Below are positions 43,055 through 51,181 of a DNA stretch of 64,000 nt, piece by piece. Origin of the DNA: Pseudomonadota bacterium. Lineage in GTDB: Bacteria > Bdellovibrionota > Bdellovibrionia > Bdellovibrionales > JACTMU01. The DNA is taken from the NCBI GenBank assembly GCA_014584465.1, contig JACTMU010000075.1, forward strand, positions 1 through 64,000, in the 5' to 3' direction. The notes under the pieces were generated by a model. That model worked only from the letters and a program-made list of their open reading frames with translations. It searched no databases and was not told where the DNA came from. A program made the position numbers and the translations under genes. Numbering within the stretch: position 1 is the first letter of the stretch; each line of letters starts with the position of its first letter.

Positions 43055-43851
43055 CAAAAGAATAGAGTTCCAACCACAGACCATTTGTTCACATAGTCAT
43101 TATAGACTGCCACATGCCAACTCTCACCTCGACCTATACCGATGCCCCACCACAGATCATCATTGCGATTCGCATTGGCCTCATCATTGACGTAAAGATC
43201 ATAAGAAACGGTAACTGCCAAAAAATCAAACCGAAGCGCAATCCCTGGTGTTACTAGAATAACGTCATCACTTAGAGCCGAATTCTCAAAATCAAGCTTC
43301 GAAGCATCGAGCGACAAGGTAAACTGAGAACTGACCAATGAATATCCGACTCCCAAGGCAGAGAGGTTGTTGTTTTCACCTTCAGGATCTTGAAATTCGG
43401 CGAGAAGACCGATCCGGTGAGTTCCATTGGGGCTCAAAAGAAATCCAACAGAATAGACTCGATTTCGAAAACGAAACCCTATGCCAAAATCACCCAACTC
43501 AATTCCAAGAGCCCCGGTCACACTCTCTGTGCAAGCATCACAGGATTTGTAGTAACCAACTCCTACACCATAGGTGCCATTTCCAATTCCAAGTTCCGCC
43601 CCGTAACCTGTCGTGTTTGAACTTGTGCTGCTCTCCCCAGTGTCATAAAGTGCAGAAACCCAGATCTCCTTTTGGTAGATGATTCCCACAGGGTTTTCAA
43701 AGGTAAAACCATTTGAGTAGTTGATCGAAGAGGTCGAGGAGGGTGAGGAGATTCCTTGCGCAATTCCCAATAACTGCGAGTTATTTGAGGATTCACCGTA
43801 AACGACCAGTGGCACGAAAAAAGGAAGCAAGGCAAAGAGAGTTCTTATCAT
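43054..43851 (-). CDS. Outer-membrane beta-barrel protein
   Basis: About 265 residues from ATG 43851, preceded by GGAGG at 8 nt; the frame to 43941 has no such site. A signal peptide (TLFALLPFFVPLVVYG) is followed by a Ser/Asn-rich N-terminal part and alternating amphipathic strands (FGIGFRFRNRVYSVGFLLSP, FLAVTVSYDLYVND). It ends in LFF, a usual barrel end for BAM-dependent assembly. CDAC could form a disulphide loop. Pore or adhesin function is unknown. Confidence 0.65.
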   Translation of the reverse strand: MIRTLFALLPFFVPLVVYGESSNNSQLLGIAQGISSPSSTSSINYSNGFTFENPVGIIYQKEIWVSALYDTGESSTSSNTTGYGAELGIGNGTYGVGVGYYKSCDACTESVTGALGIELGDFGIGFRFRNRVYSVGFLLSPNGTHRIGLLAEFQDPEGENNNLSALGVGYSLVSSQFTLSLDASKLDFENSALSDDVILVTPGIALRFDFLAVTVSYDLYVNDEANANRNDDLWWGIGIGRGESWHVAVYNDYVNKWSVVGTLFF

Positions 43852-43956
43852 GTTCGACACCTCCAAGAAGATCCCTTCTATTTTCAACGCGAAATTCGAT
43901 TGAAAAAATAGGGTATAGATCCGCATAACATAGATTGTCATGCGAAAGAACCTCGG

Positions 43957-44193
43957 TCAATGAGAGGATTTTAACTCGGATCCCAATTCAGAAATGGAGA
44001 AAATATCCTCCAAGGCGGGTGCTAAGATCTTGGGCCAGTCTCCATTCACTGTCAGTCTCTTCCCGTGCCATTTAAGATGCCTGTTGGAGAGGGCCTTTGA
44101 AACTTGCAGTCCCTCTTGAACTCCCTTCCTACTTTTAAAGAGAAAAAAATGAGCATTCTGTTGAATCTTCAGCGGAACTCTAATTTCAGATTC
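43957..44193 (-). pseudogene. Open frame without a start codon inside a family A-like element
   Basis: A 78-codon open stretch, bounded by stops, has protein-like composition (HFFLFKSRKGVQEGLQVSKA, TVNGDWPKILAPALEDIF). No ATG or GTG is suitably placed. Its ends resemble the family A arms (CTCGGATCCCAATTCAGAAA at 43974, CTAATTTCAGATTCTC at 44181). It may be the tail of a gene caught by the element. No function is proposed. Confidence 0.3.
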
Positions 44194-44198
44194 TCATG

Positions 44199-44522
44199 TT
44201 ACTGGGAGTCGCGCTCAAAAAATAGGGTGCCGACTCGAGAAACGTGATCTAGGAGATTCTTGTTTTCGATCTTATGATGCAATGAAAGATCTATCTTGTA
44301 TGGTAGCAAAAGATCGTCCAACTCATTTTCCAATTTGAGAAGATCCGACGTCATCAAATCTGGTCCTACCACCATGAGATCAATGTCAGAACCAGGCTTG
44401 AAATTTCCCATCGCTCGAGATCCATAAAGGACTACTTTTTCTATATTGGTGTGCTTTTGAAAAATTGAGTTGATTTTTTGAATCACCTGATCCGTCAGGC
44501 CGAATGAAACCGCAATATTCAC
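44199..44522 (-). CDS. MNT-type nucleotidyltransferase, partner of a broken HEPN gene
   Basis: A 107-residue minimal nucleotidyltransferase with IEKVVLYGSRAMGNFKPGSD followed by IDLMVV, the GSxAxG loop and both metal Asp residues. The GTG start at 44522 overlaps the stop of the upstream HEPN-like frame (GTGA), the arrangement of an intact HEPN-MNT operon. Since the HEPN half is damaged, this antitoxin-like protein has probably lost its local partner. Confidence 0.8.
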   Translation of the reverse strand: MNIAVSFGLTDQVIQKINSIFQKHTNIEKVVLYGSRAMGNFKPGSDIDLMVVGPDLMTSDLLKLENELDDLLLPYKIDLSLHHKIENKNLLDHVSRVGTLFFERDSQ

Positions 44523-44919
44523 TTTGCCTTCAAACTTACCATAGTGGATTTTAAATCTTGAAATAATGGAAAATAGACATTGATCGTCCTATCGACAATA
44601 TCGTCCGCAGTCGACTGATTGTAGGTGTGTGTTGTTTGGTTTCGGCTCTTAATCATTTCCATCCACTGGGTCTGTAAATTCCTAACTCTTTGCAAAGTCC
44701 ATTTGCACAGTAGATGTTTTCAATTAAAAAATCAAAGCGATTCCAATTGAGACAGAAAAATTTTTCAATCTTAATCATTTTTAACTGCTTGAAATTACTT
44801 GGCTTCCCTATCTCATAGAGAGAATTCCCAAAGTGGAGCATTGCCCTGCATAAAGTTTTCAGAGGGCCCGCCGAAAGTATGGGTGCGTTTCTACGCGAAA
44901 TGGTTCGTGTAGGAAACAA
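44519..44919 (-). pseudogene. HEPN toxin-like gene, frameshifted and degraded
   Basis: The frame ending at 44519 encodes MEMIKSRNQTTHTYNQ, then DDIVDRTINVYFPLFQDL, the C-terminal half of an HI0074-type HEPN protein with the R-x4-H motif (RNQTTH). The upstream half lies in another frame (ATG-type start about 44919) that stops at PSGWK, just before this point. Only fragments such as RFDFLIENIY resemble the expected N-terminal helices. At least one frameshift and probably a deletion are needed, so it is not functional as a standard HEPN toxin. Confidence 0.6.
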
Positions 44920-44940
44920 AGAGTTTATTAACTAAAAGAC

Positions 44941-44958
44941 AAACAAAGAAATTTGTTT
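44941..44958 (+). promoter_or_regulatory. Short hairpin with GAAA loop in the lipoprotein leader
   Basis: AAACAAA-GAAA-TTTGTTT forms a 7-bp AT-rich stem 3 nt before the AAGGAG of the following gene. It could stabilise the mRNA or modulate initiation. The stem is weak and may be chance. Confidence 0.25.
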
Positions 44959-44974
44959 GAAAGGAGAAGAACAA

Positions 44975-47386
44975 GTGAAAAGACAAAGACCGTTGATTCA
45001 ACTTTTGCTTGCTTCGAGTGCCATAGCTCTTACAGCATGTAGTGCTCAAGTAAGTGACAACTCTGGAGGTGGAGGCGGCGGAGGTGGATCCTCTGTTCAG
45101 TTCAGCTTCCCAAGCAGCGTTGATGTCCTCAAAGTCGATACCGCTTCACAAAGCAGTATCAGTTCGTTAGCCTACAGTGACGCAGGCACAGACTACAGCA
45201 ACCAACCTCAGCATTTCCGTGTTAACCATCCAGTGGGAGAGGCTCTCTCTACCACATCGGAGATCACCTGCTTCATTGGGCAGTTGGCCATCGACCAGAT
45301 GTGGGATGAGACTAAGCTTCCAAGAGTCTACCTCGTGGGAGTGGACGAAAAGAAATGCAACAGCAGTTCAGGACAACCGTCCCAGGGAGCCTCAACCGGA
45401 GGGGATGGCGGATCTAGCGCCGCAGCTCAGCTTACGATGGTCACTGTACGCCTGAGTCGCGAAGCAACTGGTGGCTATCCGCGTGCGGAGATTTGGTTCA
45501 ACGAAGCTGACGGTCCCGGTGGCCAACCCATGGAGATTCGGGCAAGCATCGATGTGACCACAGAGCCCTCCGATGCAAAACCTTATGGCGGATTTGATCT
45601 CGCCTTTGGAATGTATATGAGTGGAGTCATGGGCGGAGGAGGACAGCTCATCAGTAGTGCAAGTGCGAGCAGCGCGATCGCTTTTACCTTTTATGAGAGC
45701 TTCTCCGAGCAAGGCCAGTCCGCAGTCAAAGGTGCCTCTGTTGCAATGGACGCCGATGGAAGCAACTTGAAAGCGGCCATCGAATCCTCGAATCCTTGGG
45801 AGGGTAACTCTGCATGGGTTGTGGCCTCCAATGCGACCAACATCAAAGCCAATAGCAAGACCTCCGGTAATGCTGCGGCAGGAAGCGTTTCAGAAGTGGA
45901 CCTCAATGGCGGAAAGTGTCTGAATAAGGCAAGTTTTAAGTATCGGGTGCACGGGTATGGACTCTACACAGAAGCCGACGGAGAGAAGGTGACACTCAAT
46001 ACAGGAGTCTCTTGTCAGTATACAGACTCTTCAAGTGCAAGCCGCCACTGTCACATCGGTCGCTATGGAGCATGGTTTGACCGTGAGAGTGATGGCACCG
46101 AACATACTTTTGCAAATGGTGACACCGTCACCCAGCAGGCTTGGGGCTCAGATGCCGCAAACAATGGCCGCACGCTGACCCTTTTCGTTTCGGAAGGGAA
46201 GCTCATGAAGTATGAAGTCAAAAGCTACACTTTAAGTGAAATTGAGGGTATGGACATCCGCTATTGGGACAACTCCAGTAACGCTGAGTTTATAGTTCAG
46301 TATCGAACGGACCTCAATAACAATACAGCTGGATTCTATAAAATTGCAACAATGAGTTGGAGCAACAACGGTCCACCATCTAAGACTGAACTCACGACAG
46401 ATGCCTCGACACGACTTCTCTCATTTTCCAACGGCGAATGGGTTTGGTTCTGGTCTGATGCCATGGGTGGAATGACCTACATTGGTGGTGCATCCAACAT
46501 CACAGCTCGCGCAGAAACCATGATAGGAATTGGTCATAGCGACTTTGGGGGAGGAAATCTTCAACTCAAGTGTCTAGGCCGCTGCCTCAAATATGTAAGT
46601 GGTGGGCTTACCAGCACTGACTTCGGCTCATGGAATGGTGCCTATGAGACCGATCCCACAACGAAGAGTGAGGCCTTCGACTACATTGTGGATGGATCTA
46701 ATCTTGCGCTCTACAAGGGAACCAGCGTCGGAACAAATCAGATCACTGTCTCGTCCAGTTCCGCTTATGACAACACAATGTACAGCTGGGGTGTAGAATC
46801 GGGTGCCATGATAACATCGACCGCTTATGGTGATTTGACCGATCTATGGGACATCTACAATCAGCAGGGTGCAACCTACTACCAATACCGTATGGGTCCC
46901 AACAATTGGGATAAGACCATTCTTGTCTCGGCGGACGGCGGAACAACCTACCTGAGCTTTGATGAACCCATTGGTTTTGACTACACTCACGCCACAGCCA
47001 ATGATCGAAACGGTGATTCCAAGTACAACGGTAAAAAGTTCTATCTTCGCTATCATGGCGAGGGGCATATGGAGGGATTCCCTTGGGTTGATGTCGACCG
47101 CGACGGCGATGGTCAGTCCGATATGTGGTTCCCGGAGATTTCGCTCAATGATGACATCCAACTCGTCAACAACTCGGTCAACTATCGAATCAAAGCGATG
47201 TACGGGGATTTGACGTTGCCGGCCGTAGCCGATGAGCAATGTGCAAGTCTCTCCCTTGCTCTTCCAGATTCTGCGGTTCCAACCTCAGCTTCGCGCACAC
47301 CTTCGAACAACTCAACGTCGAAACCCGACCACGCTGGCTGCCAATATGACAGCGTTTCGGAGACGGCCTCTGCCGAGTGTTCGTAA
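44975..47386 (+). CDS. Large putative surface lipoprotein (803 aa)
   Basis: About 803 residues from GTG 44975 with AAGGAG 8 nt before it. The signal LIQLLLASSAIALTAC has lipobox LTAC. A run of nine Gly (residues about 34-42) makes a flexible linker. The rest is rich in Ser, Thr, Asn, Gly and aromatic residues with beta repeats (WVWFWSDAMGGMTYIGGA, AYETDPTTKSEAFDY). VDVDRDGDGQSDMWFPE resembles a DxDxDG calcium site. Cys pairs are scattered. No known domain is recognised, and an extracellular or outer-membrane surface role is inferred. A strong terminator follows. Confidence 0.6.
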   Translation: MKRQRPLIQLLLASSAIALTACSAQVSDNSGGGGGGGGSSVQFSFPSSVDVLKVDTASQSSISSLAYSDAGTDYSNQPQHFRVNHPVGEALSTTSEITCFIGQLAIDQMWDETKLPRVYLVGVDEKKCNSSSGQPSQGASTGGDGGSSAAAQLTMVTVRLSREATGGYPRAEIWFNEADGPGGQPMEIRASIDVTTEPSDAKPYGGFDLAFGMYMSGVMGGGGQLISSASASSAIAFTFYESFSEQGQSAVKGASVAMDADGSNLKAAIESSNPWEGNSAWVVASNATNIKANSKTSGNAAAGSVSEVDLNGGKCLNKASFKYRVHGYGLYTEADGEKVTLNTGVSCQYTDSSSASRHCHIGRYGAWFDRESDGTEHTFANGDTVTQQAWGSDAANNGRTLTLFVSEGKLMKYEVKSYTLSEIEGMDIRYWDNSSNAEFIVQYRTDLNNNTAGFYKIATMSWSNNGPPSKTELTTDASTRLLSFSNGEWVWFWSDAMGGMTYIGGASNITARAETMIGIGHSDFGGGNLQLKCLGRCLKYVSGGLTSTDFGSWNGAYETDPTTKSEAFDYIVDGSNLALYKGTSVGTNQITVSSSSAYDNTMYSWGVESGAMITSTAYGDLTDLWDIYNQQGATYYQYRMGPNNWDKTILVSADGGTTYLSFDEPIGFDYTHATANDRNGDSKYNGKKFYLRYHGEGHMEGFPWVDVDRDGDGQSDMWFPEISLNDDIQLVNNSVNYRIKAMYGDLTLPAVADEQCASLSLALPDSAVPTSASRTPSNNSTSKPDHAGCQYDSVSETASAECS

Positions 47387-47455
47387 GGACTCATCTTCGT
47401 AGGAAAGGGGGTCACTCAAGTTGATCTCCTCAACAAAATTCGAAACAGACCCTTC

Positions 47456-47489
47456 GCGGCTCCTGCTCAAACAGGAGCCGCTCTTTTTT
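47456..47489 (+). terminator. Rho-independent terminator
   Basis: Stem GCGGCTCCTG / CAGGAGCCGC with a 6-nt loop is followed by TCTTTTTT. It lies 70 bp after the large lipoprotein stop. Confidence 0.92.
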
Positions 47490-47577
47490 GTCGCTCCCAC
47501 GAAAAGTTTTCAATCGTCACAAGAACCATTTACCCTTGCAGCGATTTCTGATAGAACCAGCGTCGGAGGATCGGAAA

Positions 47578-47967
47578 ATGAGACGAACTTTACTTATTAC
47601 CCTTGCAATGGGTCTTGTATCCCTGTTTTTTTTACAAATTTCATCAGCCGAAGATTTTGTGGTCATGGCTGAGTGCACAGGAAAGAGTCTTGACCAAAGG
47701 AGCAATATTGAAGCTGTGATCTTTCAACACACTCAAGCTCGATATGGCACGATTTTTCTTTCAGAAAAGAGCGGTACGGACACGATTTATCGAATGAGCA
47801 TCACCGACATCTCCTACCACGACAGTGATGGTGGCTATCCCCACGTGCACAACAACAACTTTGGCATGGATTTTTGGATCTCGGATGAAGACCCCTCTTA
47901 CGTCCAAGTCACCGTGGGTGGGAAGGCCTTCACAAACGACCTTAAATGTTTGTACCGCTCAATTTAG
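47578..47967 (+). CDS. Small secreted protein (129 aa)
   Basis: ATG 47578 follows GGAGG at 8-nt spacing. The signal peptide is RTLLITLAMGLVSLFFLQISSA, cleaved before ED. The mature domain of about 105 residues has two Cys (AECTGK and LKCLYR) at its ends, likely a disulphide, and beta strands (TIFLSEKSGTDTIYRMSITD, SYVQVTVGGKAF). HVHNNNFGMDFW is His/Asn-rich. No family is recognised. It is monocistronic, after the terminator. Confidence 0.65.
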   Translation: MRRTLLITLAMGLVSLFFLQISSAEDFVVMAECTGKSLDQRSNIEAVIFQHTQARYGTIFLSEKSGTDTIYRMSITDISYHDSDGGYPHVHNNNFGMDFWISDEDPSYVQVTVGGKAFTNDLKCLYRSI

Positions 47968-47997
47968 CGCGCGGTACGAGCTGACCCAATGTCCATC

Positions 47998-48045
47998 TAG
48001 TGCCTGGCGTGAAATCTGCTTTCGAGCGAATTTCCATAGTTTTTT
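47998..48045. repeat. Half family B repeat; the rest of the gap to 48264 is empty
   Basis: TAGTGCCTGGCGTGAAATCT then GCTTTCGAGCGAATTTCCAT matches the left arm of 41413-41579. From 48046 to nuoN at 48265 I see no gene, promoter or terminator. Confidence 0.75.
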
Positions 48046-48264
48046 TCACTCAATTGCGCAAATGTCCCTTGTTTCATGAACTGATTTCTGACCACAAGTG
48101 CAGCATCTCGTCCCTCAGGCCTTGAGATCAGACGATCTCCAAAACTCTTTATTTTCAACTCTAAATTCAAATCAGACTCCTAATTCCAATAAAGGTCACC
48201 CAATCACTATAACATCCTAGAAAATCAGGATTCAACTCCTTTCGAATCCAGATCCAGACTGAAA

Positions 48265-49650
48265 TCAATTTGGGATCTGGTTGAAGAAGTAGGGGACCAC
48301 ACCAAGAGCAATCATGGCCAAGGTTGCAAGAGAAAGGGTAAGTTTTGCAGAAAGCCCCATGCCCCGATCGGCCGCATCGGCCGCATTGGCCACACCCTCG
48401 GGGGCCCCAATGTACATCTGTCGGACCACTCGAAGGTAATAGTAGAGTGAGATCGTTGAGTTGACCGCGGCGGCAAAGACCAACCAATGGTAACCCTGCT
48501 CTGAGGCTACGCTGAAGAGAAAGAACTTCCCTACAAAACCTGAAAGTGGCGGAATCCCCGCCAAGCTAAAAAGAGAGAGCATCATGGTCAGTGCCAACAG
48601 TGGATGGGTCTTGGACAGCCCTCGGTAGTCGGAGATCCGTATCTTCTTCAAATGTTGCTCCACAAAGATCACCACTCCAAAAGCCACAAGGTTCGTGATG
48701 ACGTAGACGAGAAGATAAAATAGAACGGCTCGCTGCCCATTTCCCGTAGATCCTAGAAATCCCATGAGAATGTAGCCAGCCTGCGAAATCGCGCTAAAGG
48801 CCATGAAGCGTTTGATGTTGTTTTGAACGATGGCCACCAGATTTCCCAGAGTCATGGTGACCACAGAGAGAACAGCGATCAAGAGATCCGAATGGGGCAC
48901 GTGGTGGACTAAAATACGGGAGTAAAGTTGAAAAAAGAGGACCACTCCCACCATCTTGGAAGCAGTTGAAAGATAGGCGGTCACCACCGTGGGTGCACCC
49001 TCATAGACATCGGGTGCCCACATGTGAAAGGGAACCAGTGTGAGTTTAAATCCAAGTCCCGCGACAATCAGTGCAGAGGCCAAAACCAGCGCAGGAGAAA
49101 AGGACAAAGCTCCCGCCAAATTCACAAGCGAAGTTTCACCTGTAAGTCCATAGAGCAGCGTCAAACCATAGAGCATAAAGACTGAGGCAAGTGCCCCATA
49201 CATCAGATACTTAAGCCCGGCCTCCTTGGAGACCCGACAACCCTTCCAAGCAGTGAGTGCAAATAGAGGCATTGTAGTAAGTTCCAGACTCACGTAGAGA
49301 GTCACCATATCCTGAGCTGAAACCAAAAAGAGCATTCCCACCAACGACAATAGAAATACAAGAAGAAACTCCCCAACATCTCGCTTAAAATCTCCACAAA
49401 TGCCAACCACCATAAAGGCTGCAATGAGAAAGATCAGTTTGAACCACCAGATCACGGGATCCATCACAAAGCGCCCCTCAAAATGGTATCCACTTTCGGG
49501 AATGACACAAAGAGCAAGAGCACTGAGCAGAATCCCAAAGAGAGCTCCTGAAAAGAGAAGCTTTCGATTCTCCTCCTTTTGGATGAATAGATCCAAAAGA
49601 AAAATGGTCAGCGCAGTGAACATGAGAACAATTTCAGGAAGCAACAGCAT
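48265..49650 (-). CDS. nuoN: NuoN, complex I membrane subunit
   Basis: A 461-residue antiporter-like subunit of NADH-quinone oxidoreductase with about 14 helices. VSLELTTMPLFALTAWKGCR holds the conserved Glu region and AGLGFKLTLVPFHMWAPDVYEGAP the Lys/His channel. IKRFMAFSAISQAGYILMGF and FSLAGIPPLSGFVGKFFLF are family signatures. Its start overlaps nuoM by 17 bp. It is the last gene of the nuo operon. Confidence 0.95.
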   Translation of the reverse strand: MLLLPEIVLMFTALTIFLLDLFIQKEENRKLLFSGALFGILLSALALCVIPESGYHFEGRFVMDPVIWWFKLIFLIAAFMVVGICGDFKRDVGEFLLVFLLSLVGMLFLVSAQDMVTLYVSLELTTMPLFALTAWKGCRVSKEAGLKYLMYGALASVFMLYGLTLLYGLTGETSLVNLAGALSFSPALVLASALIVAGLGFKLTLVPFHMWAPDVYEGAPTVVTAYLSTASKMVGVVLFFQLYSRILVHHVPHSDLLIAVLSVVTMTLGNLVAIVQNNIKRFMAFSAISQAGYILMGFLGSTGNGQRAVLFYLLVYVITNLVAFGVVIFVEQHLKKIRISDYRGLSKTHPLLALTMMLSLFSLAGIPPLSGFVGKFFLFSVASEQGYHWLVFAAAVNSTISLYYYLRVVRQMYIGAPEGVANAADAADRGMGLSAKLTLSLATLAMIALGVVPYFFNQIPN

Positions 49651-51166
49651 AGATCAACCTCTCGATAAACGGCTTCAAAGGTCCCTCGATCAAGTCAATC
49701 AACGCAAAGGGCATCACGCCGACCACAATCAGAGTGGCAATCAAAATTCCGGTAGAAAGTTTCTCTGCCCATGTTGCATGCGGAAGATCTTCAAACTCTA
49801 TGTGGGTCAAGGGCCCTTGAAAAACTGCTCCCAAACCCCTCAGTACATAGACCGCAGTCACCACAATGGAAGTTGTTGCAAGGATCGTCAAGATCCTCAT
49901 GGTCACGGGGGAGTGCCACGAATTTCCAAAAAATCCACCCATAAAGACGTGAGACTCTGCCACAAATCCTGAAAGTCCCGGAAGTCCCAGTGAGGCAAGC
50001 CCCCCTATGTAGAAGGCAACCGCAAACCAAGGAAGAGAGGCCCCAAGTCCCCCCATCTCCGGAATCATTCGTGTGTGGGTTCGCCCATAGACCATACCGA
50101 TCAAAGCAAAAAAGAGGGCCGTCATCACCCCATGGCTGAACATCTGCAGAACCGCCCCTTTGAGACCAATGAGATTTAAAGTGACCAGTCCAAAGAGAAC
50201 AAAACCGCAATGGCTCACCGAAGAGTAGGCTGTGAAGTATTTAAGATCTTTTTGGCGAATGGCTCCGAAGGCTCCGTAGACAATGTTCACCGTTGCCAAA
50301 ATCAAAAAGAGCGGGGCCCAATCGATCGCGCCTTGAGGCAACAGATAGATGGCCACTCGCAAAATCCCGTAACCACCAAGCTTCATCAGCACTCCTGCAT
50401 GAAGCATCGACACCGCAGTTGGGGCTGAGGCGTGGCCATCGGGAGACCAGGTGTGAAAGGGAAAAAGGGCACCCAGAACTCCAAATCCCAGAAAGAGGAG
50501 TGGATAGACCCAATATTGAAACTCTTTTGGAAAGTTCACCTCACCAAGCCTCAGAAGATCAAATGTTCCAAGAGTGGCCTGGTGATAGATGGCCAAGATT
50601 CCCACCAAAATAAAAGCCGATCCCACCATCAACATGAGCGTGAGCTTCATGGCCGAGTACTCTTTTTTGCCTGTCCCCCAAATTCCAATAAGAAGATACA
50701 TCGGCAGCACTGCCACCTCATAAAAGACAAAAAAGAGGAAGAGATCAAATGAGACAAAGACCCCAAAGACACCCGTCACCAACACCAACAGGAGAGCAAA
50801 AAACTCTTTCACGCGATTTTGAAGTTCCCAACTGGCCAAGACCCCAGTGAAGATGACCAATGAGGTGAGCACCACCATCGCTACGGAAATCCCGTCGACA
50901 CCCACAAAGTAATCCACACCCATCAAAGAGAACCAAGGAGTGCGCTCCACAAGATAGAGTTTGCTCGTCAAACTCTGGGAAGTGACTGAAAGGTCAGTGG
51001 AAAAATCCATCCAAAAGAGATAAGTCATCCAGCCCGTCAAAACCAGATGGATGCCCGTTCCAATGAGTGCAATCCAACGACTCCTCTGCCAGCGCGCTCC
51101 CGGAAAGAGCACCAAAGCCACAGCGGTCATCAGTGGTAAGAAGACAATCCAACTCAATAAACCCAT
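49634..51166 (-). CDS. nuoM: NuoM, complex I membrane subunit
   Basis: A 510-residue antiporter-like subunit. FVFYEVAVLPMYLLIGIWG carries the key Glu, ALFPFHTWSPDGHASAPTAV the channel His and Lys region, and KYFTAYSSVSHCGFVLFGLV and GGLASLGLPGLSGFVAE follow. It translocates protons in the distal membrane arm. It lies 15 bp after nuoL. Confidence 0.95.
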   Translation of the reverse strand: MGLLSWIVFLPLMTAVALVLFPGARWQRSRWIALIGTGIHLVLTGWMTYLFWMDFSTDLSVTSQSLTSKLYLVERTPWFSLMGVDYFVGVDGISVAMVVLTSLVIFTGVLASWELQNRVKEFFALLLVLVTGVFGVFVSFDLFLFFVFYEVAVLPMYLLIGIWGTGKKEYSAMKLTLMLMVGSAFILVGILAIYHQATLGTFDLLRLGEVNFPKEFQYWVYPLLFLGFGVLGALFPFHTWSPDGHASAPTAVSMLHAGVLMKLGGYGILRVAIYLLPQGAIDWAPLFLILATVNIVYGAFGAIRQKDLKYFTAYSSVSHCGFVLFGLVTLNLIGLKGAVLQMFSHGVMTALFFALIGMVYGRTHTRMIPEMGGLGASLPWFAVAFYIGGLASLGLPGLSGFVAESHVFMGGFFGNSWHSPVTMRILTILATTSIVVTAVYVLRGLGAVFQGPLTHIEFEDLPHATWAEKLSTGILIATLIVVGVMPFALIDLIEGPLKPFIERLIYAVAS

Positions 51167-51181
51167 TGTTTCTGAACTCCC

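Noticed and set aside
49400-49972. 190-codon plus-strand ORF
   Set aside because: Antisense to nuoM and nuoN; product rich in Arg, Lys and Ser as expected for the complement of membrane codons.
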